DNA from: CAVXHQ01 sp963789535
GTDB lineage: Bacteria; Pseudomonadota; Alphaproteobacteria; Rhodobacterales; Rhodobacteraceae
Direction: 5' to 3'
DNA: 64,000 nt
Assembly: GCA_963789535.1 (NCBI GenBank)
Contig: CAWBKU010000004.1
Coordinates: forward strand, 682,001-746,000
This document shows, in pieces, positions 26,990 through 35,440 of this stretch (position 1 is the stretch's first letter; every line of letters starts with the position of its first letter). A program made the position numbers and the translations under genes. The notes below the pieces were generated by a model. That model was not told where the DNA came from, ran no database searches, and saw only the letters and a program-made list of their open reading frames with translations.

Positions 26990-27530
26990 ACGTCGATTTG
27001 ACTAGACCTCAACGAACAAATTGCCCCCTCCAACTAGACCTCAACGAACAAATCAACCCTGCCACGATTTATCCATTCCAATCTCCGTATCTCGATATTT
27101 CACAAGGGTTTATAGCATAATTCGGCACCAACCGTCGGATCATAGCCGCGGAGCCATTTTTGCTCAACTAGACCTCAGCGAACAAATCGCATCGGCTTAA
27201 CTAGACCTCAGCGAACAAACTGATCAAGCCGATGCAATACAACAACTTACGAAACGACTAGACCTCAGCGAACAAATCACTACCGGCGGAACTAGACCTC
27301 AGCGAACAAATTGATTAAGCCGATGCAATACAACAACTTACGAAACGACTAGACCTCAGCGAACAAATCACTACCGTCAAAATGCTCGTTTCACTAGACC
27401 TCAGCGAACAAATCGCCACGTACGATGGCCCAGATTCCCTGATAAGTACCCGGTACTTTGCGATATAAATCCAATTAATACAATGGCTTATGGAGAACTA
27501 GACCTCAGCGAACAAATTGTTTTGCAACTG
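26990..27530. repeat. Iteron array, replication origin
   Basis: Nine direct copies of ACTAGACCTCARCGAACAAA (plus T or C) start at 27001, 27033, 27167, 27200, 27257, 27291, 27348, 27393 and 27497, all in one orientation. The first two have A and the rest G at the variable position. Part of the array was duplicated: the block from 27200 repeats 91 bp later from 27291. Intervening DNA is AT-rich, with a TTATCCA DnaA-box-like sequence near 27068. Position upstream of an RPA-type initiator marks it as the plasmid origin. No gene is seen from 26867 to 27656. Confidence 0.9.
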
Positions 27531-27656
27531 CGGGCGGATACCCGAATGATCGAAAGCGGCGGCCGAAATTCTGGCCGTCATCCCGTGCACACCCCGTCTG
27601 GGCGGCATCAAGTCATGTCCTGGCGCCAATGAGCTCCGTACGTGACGAGAAGCAGG

Positions 27657-28082
27657 TCACCAGATTGTGATCGTTCTGGAGGCGATGATCTCGGAATCGC
27701 TGGTCACCAGCGGAAGTCCGCGGGAACGGGCGGTGGCCGCGATCAGCCGGTCAGGCAGGTCGGGAACTTCTGACCTGGGAATCTCCCGGAGGGCCGCAAG
27801 CATGGTGCGATCTGCCGGCAGCACTTCCAGGCACGTTTCGGGGTCATCAACGGCCAAAATTGTCCGGTCGAGGATGGTGACCGGGAACTTGTTCTTCTCA
27901 ACTAGATAAACAATCTCTACTAATGAAATGACCGAAAGATAGATGGACGACCGTGTGTCGGTCTCAGCGGCGATCAACGCCGTGGAAGCTGCCGCGGAAA
28001 GTTTTGACGACTCGAACAGGTGCCAAATCAGCGATTGAGTGTCCACCATTACGGAGTGCTCGGACGTCCCCGTACCACTCAC
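27657..28082 (-). CDS. PIN-domain toxin, VapC-like
   Basis: A 141-residue protein. VMVDTQSLIWHLFESSKLS carries the first PIN-domain Asp, SLVEIVYLVEK the conserved Glu and DLPDRLIAATARSRGLPLVT the third acidic region, ending TSDSEIIAS. PIN toxins are Mg-dependent RNases. The start at 28082 overlaps the upstream antitoxin stop by 4 bp; MVDTQS at 28049 is an alternative. It forms a second addiction module beside the origin. Confidence 0.82.
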   Translation of the reverse strand: MSGTGTSEHSVMVDTQSLIWHLFESSKLSAAASTALIAAETDTRSSIYLSVISLVEIVYLVEKNKFPVTILDRTILAVDDPETCLEVLPADRTMLAALREIPRSEVPDLPDRLIAATARSRGLPLVTSDSEIIASRTITIW

Positions 28083-28336
28083 GAGAGGTCACTCGGGAAA
28101 TTAGCCCAGCCGTCCCGGCGGGTTTTCCGGATGTCCTCCGCATCGGCCAACATCCCGAGATGGTCGAACATCCCCATAGTGACCTTCCGACGCGGCGGCG
28201 GGACTGTCGCTCGGGACGCTTCGCGTGCGAGTACGGAGGTCACTAGCTCTTCCGGCGACGAATACTCGCCGAATTTGAGCTGTTCTTCAATGTAGCGTGC
28301 GACCGGCTCGGGTAGTGTGTCTAAGGTGATGTGCAT
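28079..28336 (-). CDS. Antitoxin of the PIN toxin
   Basis: An 85-residue protein reading MHITLDTLPEPVARYIEEQL, KFGEYSSPEELVTSVLAREA and then a basic linker and an acidic tail ending GWANFPSDLS. The N-terminal ribbon-helix-helix-like pattern resembles ParD/VapB-type antitoxins. It precedes and overlaps the toxin gene by 4 bp, so the pair is translationally coupled. It should neutralise the PIN toxin and repress the operon. Confidence 0.75.
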   Translation of the reverse strand: MHITLDTLPEPVARYIEEQLKFGEYSSPEELVTSVLAREASRATVPPPRRKVTMGMFDHLGMLADAEDIRKTRRDGWANFPSDLS

Positions 28337-28490
28337 CTCGATTCCTAATTATTCAATTCGCTTGAATGTCAGGTTATCGTAACAGATTTCGGCGTCATTT
28401 CCTAGCGGAACGTGAGTCGCGTCGCCGATCGGGCTCGGGCCGTTGGAGGTGGGCCGTGAGGCGGATTGCCGCGTGGCATGGCCATATCAG

Positions 28491-29516
28491 TCAGTCGTCG
28501 GATTCACGAACCAAGTCGGCAACGCCCAGAGAATCGGTCGGAGCGCTCGTCTGTGGCGGTCTTGTCTTTTCCTTCACATAAGCGGGGAACGCCTCGACGG
28601 TGATCTGCTTGTTCTGAGCTTTGCGGGCCATGCCGCGAAGTCCGTCGAGTATGTCCATGTACGTTTCCCAGCGGATGGGGTCGCCGTCGGAAACGGTGAT
28701 TACAGCCCCTCCGATCCGGCAAGTCAGCCGGTGCGAGGTGCGGCTGGTGGCATGATTTCGCCGGCCCTGGGCGTCCTGCACGGCCGTGGCGATCGCGTCC
28801 CGCGAGGCTCCCTCACGGGCTTGCTGGGCGAGCTGCTGTTGCAGCGAGGGGTCGTCAATTCGTGCCAGTTGGTAGGCGGTCGCCGGAGGGATCGTGCCCG
28901 CGTCTACGTCGGCCCGGATCCCATCAGGCAGTGTGAGGAGTTTTAGCGACTTGCTCACCTCCGACGGCGATTGGTGCAACTCCTCGGCCAAGGACGATAC
29001 GGTCAACCCGTTGCGCTGCATCAATTGCTGGTATGCATTAGCACGAGCAATCGGCGATAAGTCATCCCGTAAATCGTTCTCGATGAGCTGGTACTTGAGG
29101 ACCTCCAATGCGTCCAGGCCTTCGGCGAACCGGCATGGGAGTTCGGCGAGTCCCGCCCGCCTGGCGCTGAAGAACCGTCGGTGTCCGGCCACGAGCCGGT
29201 ATGCGGCACTGTCCGGATCCCATCGTACGAGGACCGGCTGGAGGACACCCTCCTTGGCAATACTTGCGGCGAGTTGGTCGAGGGCCTCGTCGGCGTAGCT
29301 TTCAGGATTTCCTCTCGGATTGTTCGGATCGGGGAGAATCCGATCGATCTCTAAGATGCCCGCCATCATGTCGCGGCTTCTCCCGGCGGCCGGCCCATCG
29401 GTCGGCAACTCGGGTAAATGGTGAGCATGGGCGACGGCCTCCCGGACGCCATCACCCCCCATGCTCTGGGTCATGTTGTCGTCGGCCTGCGACATCAGGT
29501 CTTCAAACTTGTTCAC
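28491..29516 (-). CDS. parB: ParB-like partition protein (second cassette)
   Basis: From the GTG at 29516, which overlaps the parA stop by 4 bp, the product is 341 residues. The ParB/Srx nucleotide-binding domain shows ILEIDRILPDPNNPRGNPES and VAGHRRFFSARRAGLAELPC, followed by the helix-turn-helix region ANAYQQLMQRNGLTVSSLAE and LHQSPSEVSKSLKLLTLP. The C-terminal 100 residues are probably for dimerisation. It should bind a centromere-like site. It is the last gene of a four-gene parA-parB-parA-parB series. It differs clearly from the ParB at 30421-31332, so the two are not a recent duplication. Confidence 0.88.
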   Translation of the reverse strand: MNKFEDLMSQADDNMTQSMGGDGVREAVAHAHHLPELPTDGPAAGRSRDMMAGILEIDRILPDPNNPRGNPESYADEALDQLAASIAKEGVLQPVLVRWDPDSAAYRLVAGHRRFFSARRAGLAELPCRFAEGLDALEVLKYQLIENDLRDDLSPIARANAYQQLMQRNGLTVSSLAEELHQSPSEVSKSLKLLTLPDGIRADVDAGTIPPATAYQLARIDDPSLQQQLAQQAREGASRDAIATAVQDAQGRRNHATSRTSHRLTCRIGGAVITVSDGDPIRWETYMDILDGLRGMARKAQNKQITVEAFPAYVKEKTRPPQTSAPTDSLGVADLVRESDD

Positions 29517-30352
29517 GGCGGTGTACTCCTCGATGTGGGTGGGGAAAAGGGCACAGGAAGGTTCAGCCGACCGAGCAGTTCGTCGGCGACGAGCCTGACT
29601 TCTGCAGCGGCGGCAGACTTGGGTTTCCAATGGCCGATTGGCTGCTTCATGAGCGTGGCTTCTTTGATGTCGGTCCGGTGGTAGGTGCGGGCCTCGAAGA
29701 CTTGATCGCCGTACAGGTCTCGCAGTTTCCGCTCGACCGCTTGATGCACGGCCAGACGGCGGTGGACCATTGCCAGCAGGAAACCCGCTAGTTCGAGCCG
29801 CGGGTTGACGGTTTGGGCATCGCAAATTCTTTGCATAATGTGCGGAATGCCCTGGGCCGAGTAGTCCTCAGGGATCAATGGCACACAAACGTGCGTGGAC
29901 GAACACAGGGCGGCCCATGAGAGTGAAGCAAGACTCGGGGGGGTGTCCACCAACACGATGTCGAAATCCGTCCCGACGGCCTGCAAATGCTCGGCGAGCG
30001 CGTACTGGGTCGCCGGGCAAGCGGTCGGACTCAGCGGCAGGTTAAACTGCTCGAGCATCGGCGAACTCGGCACGAGGAAGAGATTGTCAAAGGCGGTCGA
30101 GTGGACCAGATCCCGGGGGTCGGGCTCGGCCCCCTGAATGTCGAACAATGCGGCGGCGGTTTTGGACGGGTGCATCTGCAAGTAGTTCTTGGGGCCAGCG
30201 AGCCCCTGACTGAGCGATCCTTGGCCATCTAAATCCACGAGTAGCGTGGTCATCCCACGCCGGGCCAACTCGCCACCGATGTGCATCGCCGAACTCGTCT
30301 TGCTTATGCCGCCTTTGCGATTACTAAAACTGACGATTGGTAGTGTTTTCAT
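29513..30352 (-). CDS. parA: ParA-like partition ATPase (second cassette)
   Basis: From the ATG at 30352 the protein is 279 residues. The deviant Walker A SFSNRKGGISKTSSAMHIGG (residues 8-27), TLLVDLDGQGSLSQGL and the Walker B DIVLVDTPPSLASLSWAA are intact. It lacks an N-terminal DNA-binding extension, so it is a type Ib-like or chromosome-like ParA. It drives partition with ParB by cycling on the nucleoid. A 14-bp inverted repeat lies immediately upstream (30356-30402). It overlaps parB by 4 bp. Confidence 0.9.
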   Translation of the reverse strand: MKTLPIVSFSNRKGGISKTSSAMHIGGELARRGMTTLLVDLDGQGSLSQGLAGPKNYLQMHPSKTAAALFDIQGAEPDPRDLVHSTAFDNLFLVPSSPMLEQFNLPLSPTACPATQYALAEHLQAVGTDFDIVLVDTPPSLASLSWAALCSSTHVCVPLIPEDYSAQGIPHIMQRICDAQTVNPRLELAGFLLAMVHRRLAVHQAVERKLRDLYGDQVFEARTYHRTDIKEATLMKQPIGHWKPKSAAAAEVRLVADELLGRLNLPVPFSPPTSRSTPP

Positions 30353-30355
30353 AGG

Positions 30356-30402
30356 CCGTCGGTGAAGTGATTTGCCTCGTAGGTAGCACACTTCACCGAC
30401 GG
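30356..30402. promoter_or_regulatory. Inverted repeat between the two parAB cassettes
   Basis: Perfect 14-bp arms CCGTCGGTGAAGTG (30356-30369) and CACTTCACCGACGG (30389-30402) surround 19 bp, 4 bp before the second parA start and 19 bp after the first parB stop. It could be a centromere (parS), a parA operator or a terminator hairpin of the upstream cassette. Confidence 0.5.
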
Positions 30403-30420
30403 ATGGCAAGCGTTCCGATT

Positions 30421-31332
30421 TCAAGCGACCTTGGCACGCGCCGATTTCATCCGCCGGCGGACGGTCTCGGCCATTTCGAGCAGCGCGTCGAGGAGCACGT
30501 CATCGCCGACCTGTTTGCGGGCGGTGACCACGATCTTGACGCCGGCCGCGGAGGAGTAACTCTCGTTGGTCGACCGCCGTGGGCTGTCCCCCTTCGATCG
30601 CCTGGACGCTTCTTCGGCACCCACGGAACCGATTTGCCCGGCTACGGCCCGGTCGGCGATTTCCCGCTGCTTGTCCGCGTCCTTGACCTTGGCCACCTGG
30701 TAGGCAGTCGTCGGCGATAGGCTGCCGTCCTCGACCTTTTCTTGCAAGTCCTCAGGCAGTTTGAGCAGGGCCATTGCCCGGCTTACGCTCGCCTTGCTGA
30801 CGTGGATGCGGGCGGCCAATTCGGTGACGGTCCACTTATTTAAGTCGATGAGCGATTTAAATCCGTTCGCCTGTTCAATTGGACTGAGATCCTCGCGTAG
30901 CAGATTTTCGACGAGCTGTTCCGAACGGATCGCCGACTCGCTCAACTCGTGTTCGACGAAGACGCAGCTGATTCTTGCAATGCCAGCCGCCTTCATCGAC
31001 CGCCACCGCCGTTCCCCGGCGATGATGAGCCACTTCTTTTCCGGGGCGAACCAGCGGACGCGGATCGGCTGGAGTTGGCCACGCTCCTTAATGTCTTGCC
31101 CCAACTGACAAAGCTGTTCCTCGTCGAAATATTCGCGAGGCTGCCCGGGGTCGGGCATCACCTCGTCGATGTCGATCTCCCCGGCCGAGCGGCTGCGGGT
31201 GAAGTTGGCGGGCGGGGCCGCGATGTTGTCCGGGCGGGCCGTCGGGACCATGGATTCTCCCTCGCGGGCACCGATGGAATCGGCGAGACCGGGGCCGAGT
31301 TGACGGGCCAGAGTGTGTGCCTTGTTTGACAT
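30421..31332 (-). CDS. parB: ParB-like partition protein (first cassette)
   Basis: A 303-residue protein. The nucleotide-binding domain has IDIDEVMPDPGQPREYFDEE, LIIAGERRWRSMKAAGIARI and SEQLVENLLREDLSPIEQAN, the highly conserved ParB box; the helix-turn-helix follows (WTVTELAARIHVSKASVSRA). The C-terminal tail is basic. The start is immediately after the parA stop (31333), so the two are coupled. It is closer to canonical ParB than the second copy. It would load onto a parS-like site, perhaps that at 32272-32296. Confidence 0.9.
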   Translation of the reverse strand: MSNKAHTLARQLGPGLADSIGAREGESMVPTARPDNIAAPPANFTRSRSAGEIDIDEVMPDPGQPREYFDEEQLCQLGQDIKERGQLQPIRVRWFAPEKKWLIIAGERRWRSMKAAGIARISCVFVEHELSESAIRSEQLVENLLREDLSPIEQANGFKSLIDLNKWTVTELAARIHVSKASVSRAMALLKLPEDLQEKVEDGSLSPTTAYQVAKVKDADKQREIADRAVAGQIGSVGAEEASRRSKGDSPRRSTNESYSSAAGVKIVVTARKQVGDDVLLDALLEMAETVRRRMKSARAKVA

Positions 31333-32190
31333 TTACGCGGCCTCCTTTTTCTTGACCGCCGGCTTTTTCCGGGGGGCCTTTTGGGGTTCCGGGAGAGTCA
31401 TGGCGGCACGGGCGAAGATTTCCCCGGCCAGCCCGCCGACGGCCTTCGCGGCCGCATTACCGGGTTTGTGAATGGTGATTGGTATCCGAGCCGCCACGGC
31501 TTCCTTGAACGCGGCGGCCTGAGGCAGTTCGGTCGTGAAGACCAGGTCCCGGTAGGCGTCGCGGATGGCCTGACCGTAAGTTTGGTGCAAGGCGATACGT
31601 TGGACCATCGTCAGCAGCAGCCCCATCCACCGCAGGTCCGGGTTACGAGCGGATTGAACATCCTCAATGAACCGGCGCACACTCACGAGCCCCTGGGCCG
31701 CATAGTCCTCTGGGATTACAGGGGTGATCACGTAATCGGAAGCGACCATCGCTGCGAAGCTGAGCAACTGCAAGTTCGGCGGCGTGTCGATCAGGACACA
31801 ATCGAACCGGTCCCGGACCTCAAGAACGAACTGCTGGACGCACGCCTGGAGCCAACCCTGGTCGGCCGGGTTGCTGTGGTTGAAGTTGGTGAGACCGGGG
31901 CTCGCCGGGACGACAGATAGGTTGCTGAACGGGGTGGAGTGAATCAGATCGTCCGGAGACGCGTTCACCCGATCATCGAACAGGGCCGTGGCCGCACGAG
32001 AGTCCGGTAACTGCTCGAAATCCCGGGATGAAAAAAACGACTGTGTAAGGCTCCCCTGTGGATCTAAGTCCAGCGCCAATGTCCGGAGGTTGCGATGGGA
32101 AATGAACCCGGCAAGGTGATAAATTGAACTGGTTTTTGAACATCCTCCCTTCCTATTTGAACTGGTGATGACCAAAGGTTTGCCGATCAT
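31333..32190 (-). CDS. parA: ParA-like partition ATPase (first cassette)
   Basis: The ATG at 32190 gives 285 residues; a start at 32343 would add an unrelated leader. The deviant Walker A is SSNRKGGCSKTSSIYHLAGF, with LALDLDPQGSLTQSFF and FDCVLIDTPPNLQLLSFAAM. The C-terminus is Lys-rich (QKAPRKKPAVKKKEAA), likely for DNA binding. It is the first gene of the four-gene partition series. An 11-bp inverted repeat resembling parS lies 82 bp upstream and may act as operator and centromere. Confidence 0.9.
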   Translation of the reverse strand: MIGKPLVITSSNRKGGCSKTSSIYHLAGFISHRNLRTLALDLDPQGSLTQSFFSSRDFEQLPDSRAATALFDDRVNASPDDLIHSTPFSNLSVVPASPGLTNFNHSNPADQGWLQACVQQFVLEVRDRFDCVLIDTPPNLQLLSFAAMVASDYVITPVIPEDYAAQGLVSVRRFIEDVQSARNPDLRWMGLLLTMVQRIALHQTYGQAIRDAYRDLVFTTELPQAAAFKEAVAARIPITIHKPGNAAAKAVGGLAGEIFARAAMTLPEPQKAPRKKPAVKKKEAA

Positions 32191-32271
32191 GGTTGAATCC
32201 TGATTTTGAGTCCGCGGAAGTCCTGCGACATGATCGGTATCGGCAGAAAACCCATGGCGTATCGGGGTTTG

Positions 32272-32296
32272 CGCGTGTTTCAGAATGAAACACGCG
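32272..32296. promoter_or_regulatory. Candidate parS site or parA operator
   Basis: Perfect 11-bp arms CGCGTGTTTCA (32272-32282) and TGAAACACGCG (32286-32296) with spacer GAA. The inner TGTTTCA and TGAAACA halves equal those of the classical bacterial parS, but spaced by 3 rather than 2 bp. It lies upstream of the first parA. Confidence 0.55.
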
Positions 32297-32443
32297 ACAG
32301 CGGTCAGGTCGTGGCCAGTGTAGCGGTAGACCGATATGGCCAAATATTGAGGGCCGGCGGCGGCTTCCGTGCCGCCGACAACACCCTCTTAAACCGAGCC
32401 ATGCGGCCCGCTGCCGTCGGGAACAACAGAGTCGACGAACGTT

Positions 32444-33418
32444 TCAGGCCGGCCATTTGAACCCGACGCGGCACCCTGGGCACGCTACGCTCGTGCCCGC
32501 TGGGGGGGGGACCCGGCCGGACTGAATTCGCTTTTTACAGCTCGGGCACGAGGCCACAGCGTTCGGGTTCTTCCCGTTGTTGTCTTGCGTCTTTGCGGCA
32601 GGCGTGCCGTTGGCGATGTCCGGTCGGTCGAACTTCGTCGCCCGGCCGACCGCCTTCAAAGCAACCGGTTCTCCATGGGGTTCGACAAGGTTGAGCGGCA
32701 TCTGTGCAACCTTGTAGTAGCCGCAAGCATCGGCCGGGTCAGGGTTGTATCGTTCTCGCTCTCGCCTCTGAGCCTCTGCCTTGGCACCCTGGTTGCCCAT
32801 CTCCATCGTATGTGTCATAGCGACCCCGTACATGAGGAACGACTTGCCAGCCATGGCCACTGCCGAGACCACAAGAAACAGGCCGATACGGGTGCCGGGA
32901 AGCAACATCAGTCCCAACCCGAGAGCGGCGACAGCAATCGGCTCGGCCAAGCACTTGACCTGGTACTCGGTCATCGCGATCTTCGGCAGATCCGGGAACG
33001 TATCGGTGAGCCACCGCCCCGCTCGTCGAACGACCCACGGTTTTCCGTCGTAAACACTGAACATCCACGGGGCTTCGCCGCGCCATTGCTGGCGGCACTG
33101 GGACAGGTGCCCGATCGCGCAGCCGCCGGCCGCAATGCCGAGAACGATGAGTCCGAAGTCAACGCTGTTGCCCGAAAACGTCGGGAAACAAAGCAACAGC
33201 GTGGCCGAGAGCATCAGGTATCCCACCGAGAAATACCCCATGCCGAATTCGCTGCGCAGCATGGACTCGACGGGGAGCGTCACGATCGACAAGATGCGGA
33301 AGGGCCACCACTCCCAGTGGCCGGTGATGTCACGCGTCGACATGAGGTTGCCCTCGACCATCCCACGGATGGCCTCTTTGGTAGCGGCAAAATCGTTGTC
33401 GTTGGGGCTCATCGGCAC
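32444..33418 (-). CDS. Membrane protein with C-terminal zinc ribbon
   Basis: A 324-residue protein with about four membrane segments: VGYLMLSATLLLCFPTF, FGLIVLGIAAGGCAIGHL, AVAALGLGLMLLPGTRIGLF and FLVVSAVAMAGKSFLMYGVA. A long cytoplasmic tail ends with CPSCKKRIQ and CPGCRVGFKWPA, a four-Cys zinc ribbon. It lies 43 bp after the coupling protein gene on the same strand, so it is likely an inner-membrane partner of the coupling protein. I do not recognise a named family. The start at 33418 has a second Met two codons later. Confidence 0.7.
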   Translation of the reverse strand: MPMSPNDNDFAATKEAIRGMVEGNLMSTRDITGHWEWWPFRILSIVTLPVESMLRSEFGMGYFSVGYLMLSATLLLCFPTFSGNSVDFGLIVLGIAAGGCAIGHLSQCRQQWRGEAPWMFSVYDGKPWVVRRAGRWLTDTFPDLPKIAMTEYQVKCLAEPIAVAALGLGLMLLPGTRIGLFLVVSAVAMAGKSFLMYGVAMTHTMEMGNQGAKAEAQRRERERYNPDPADACGYYKVAQMPLNLVEPHGEPVALKAVGRATKFDRPDIANGTPAAKTQDNNGKNPNAVASCPSCKKRIQSGRVPPPAGTSVACPGCRVGFKWPA

Positions 33419-33461
33419 TCTCCTTTGTCAAAATCTTGAGGGGCAATAATACAGGCAACCA

Positions 33462-35018
33462 TCACACTAAAATTTGCTCGAATGCAACCAGGGTGAAGTT
33501 CTCGCCGTTGCTCCACCGCCGGCCGGCCTGGAAGACCCAGGCTTCCGAAACAAACCCATTCTGGTATCCTCCAGGCTTCAGCTGGGCGAACTGCCCGGGC
33601 TGGACCAAATAGTGCTCGACCAATTGCTCGCTCACGCTTACTCGGCCTTCGGAACTGCCGGTTGTGTCAATACTCATGTACCGTTTGGACAAAGTCGTGG
33701 CGGCATACTCGTTCGTGCGCGAGCACGAATTCGAGTGGAACACCTTAACCCCGAAAAGTCCGGCGATTGCCAGGGCCGTCGACCGGGCCTTTTCCTCGCC
33801 GACTGCGGCGATCAGTGCCGGTAGGTTCTGGGTCATGTAGATCGGGATGCACTTCACGCTCCGTGATGTAGCAAGAAAGACGCGATCGTATTCATTGATG
33901 TGATTCTGACATTCGTCAATCGCCAGAATAAACGGCGTGCCGTATTGCGACAGATCACGCCGCTCGATGGCCTGCTGCCAGGACATCTTGACGAGCCCCT
34001 GGCACAGGAGGCCGGCATCGCCCCACTCCCTCGCGGGCAAGTCGAGGATAACGATCTTGTTGCCGGCAAAAGCGTCGTCCGGCGTGAAGTTGGTTTCGCG
34101 GAAAAACAGGTTGCGGAACGGCGGGCTCAAAAACTTGCTTGCCACGCTCTGGTGGGTCGCGATCACCGACGACCGGGTGTTGTCCGCGAGCGAAGCGAAC
34201 GTGTCGAAGAAATACTCAAGCGCTGATTCGCACTCTTGGCGGACGTTCGCCCCAAGTACGTCTAGGTCGACCTCCAGGACGGTTCGGGCGAAGAACGACT
34301 CGGCCTTCCATTGCTCGTCGTTGAGCGACTCCGGACTGGTCGGGGCGGAGATGATCAGTCGGTCCACTTCTTCGAGCCAAACCCGCCCGTACGCCACTTT
34401 GCATAGTGTGATTGCGTGTTCTTGAAGGATTCGGCAACTCTCTGTCCAAAAGGGGTCGGAGTTGCCGCCTTTGAGCTTCGACTGTTGCTCGGAGATTGTC
34501 GCCAGTAGCCGCGCGATCGAGAAGCTCAGCCCGCCTCCGGCCCCACTGCGGTTCAGCTCGACGTCCAGTGGGTTATACCGCCAAGGCCCGTCCGCAGAAA
34601 TGCGGACAACATCCCCGGCCCGCCCGCACTTCTCGGCCAGGGTCATAAATTCTGACGCATCATTGACTTTCGTGGTTAGGAACAGGCCGCCGTAGCCCGA
34701 GTGGAACATCGACGAGAGCAGCGTAAAAAAAGTCGATGTCGTCTTCCCGGAGCCATTCTGTCCGAAGACGCAAACACCTGTGCACAAGTCACCGACTGTC
34801 AGTTGGTCGTCCTCATCCGAGAATGAAATCAAGACATGGCGGAGATCATCTGGGGGATACTCCTGTCCCCCCAGTCCCGCGGCGGCCTCGGACCGCCAGT
34901 CACCTAACCATGCGCCCATAGCACGGATCAAGGCCGGATAGAATCGGGTCAGCAGGTACACCGCGACCGAGCCGAACACGATTAGGTTGAACACTGGAAT
35001 CGAGTTGGTCTGACTCAT
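33462..35018 (-). CDS. Type IV coupling protein (VirD4/TraD-like)
   Basis: A 518-residue ATPase with an N-terminal membrane segment (PVFNLIVFGSVAVYLLTRF). Walker A is VCVFGQNGSGKTTSTFFTLL (about residue 90); GGLFLTTKVNDASEF corresponds to the family's conserved strand after it; Walker B is FILAIDECQNHINEYD (about 366), followed by KCIPIYMTQNLPALIAAVGE. These fit the hexameric pumps that deliver the relaxase-DNA complex to a secretion channel. No VirB/Trb channel genes were seen, so the plasmid probably needs a helper or has an unrecognised channel. The frame is intact. Confidence 0.85.
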   Translation of the reverse strand: MSQTNSIPVFNLIVFGSVAVYLLTRFYPALIRAMGAWLGDWRSEAAAGLGGQEYPPDDLRHVLISFSDEDDQLTVGDLCTGVCVFGQNGSGKTTSTFFTLLSSMFHSGYGGLFLTTKVNDASEFMTLAEKCGRAGDVVRISADGPWRYNPLDVELNRSGAGGGLSFSIARLLATISEQQSKLKGGNSDPFWTESCRILQEHAITLCKVAYGRVWLEEVDRLIISAPTSPESLNDEQWKAESFFARTVLEVDLDVLGANVRQECESALEYFFDTFASLADNTRSSVIATHQSVASKFLSPPFRNLFFRETNFTPDDAFAGNKIVILDLPAREWGDAGLLCQGLVKMSWQQAIERRDLSQYGTPFILAIDECQNHINEYDRVFLATSRSVKCIPIYMTQNLPALIAAVGEEKARSTALAIAGLFGVKVFHSNSCSRTNEYAATTLSKRYMSIDTTGSSEGRVSVSEQLVEHYLVQPGQFAQLKPGGYQNGFVSEAWVFQAGRRWSNGENFTLVAFEQILV

Positions 35019-35100
35019 GTTGGTCCCCGGGCGGAGTGCCGGCCCGGGCGTGTACCCGAACCGGCTCGGTGTAGATTGCTTCTGCCAGCTTCGAATTGAG

Positions 35101-35440
35101 TTAGGCAGTTAGGCACATATCAGAACATGGATAGTACTTGGTAACATGCTCACGGCTGGAATAGTCGACCAGACTGGCCTGTGCCCTAAGCCATCGATCG
35201 TGCGCGGCCGTCCATTCCCCGTACCGGTACGCCTCGCCTCCAGGCCCCAGAGGACATCCGTAGCGGGTGACGTCGTCGCCCACCGCCAACAGTTCGGGCA
35301 GTAGCCGCCCGGCCATCCGGGCCATCCGAACGAGGACGTCCGCTTCCACGTCCCCGGGTTTGAGGGCGGGGCGGAGCTGGGCCAGGATATCACCGGTGTC
35401 GACGCCCGCGTCGATCCGGTGTATTGTCATGCCGACACTA
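35101..35440 (-). pseudogene. Formyltransferase-like protein, C-terminal part (split by IS630)
   Basis: The frame reads SVGMTIHRIDAGVDTGDILA and continues to the stop at 35101 with MARMAGRLLPELLAVGDDVT. It is the C-terminal part of a methionyl-tRNA formyltransferase-like domain (the TIHRID..VDTGDI motif). It continues exactly from the N-terminal part at 36635-37115 when the IS630 element and one TA are removed. Such stand-alone formyltransferases modify amines on sugars or amino acids using formyl-tetrahydrofolate. The gene is inactivated. Confidence 0.75.

Noticed and set aside
27001..27517. Regular repeats considered as a CRISPR array
   Set aside because: Spacing between repeats varies from 32 to 134 bp, some intervals are themselves duplicated, no cas genes are near, and a plasmid initiator adjoins. 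Iterons explain it.
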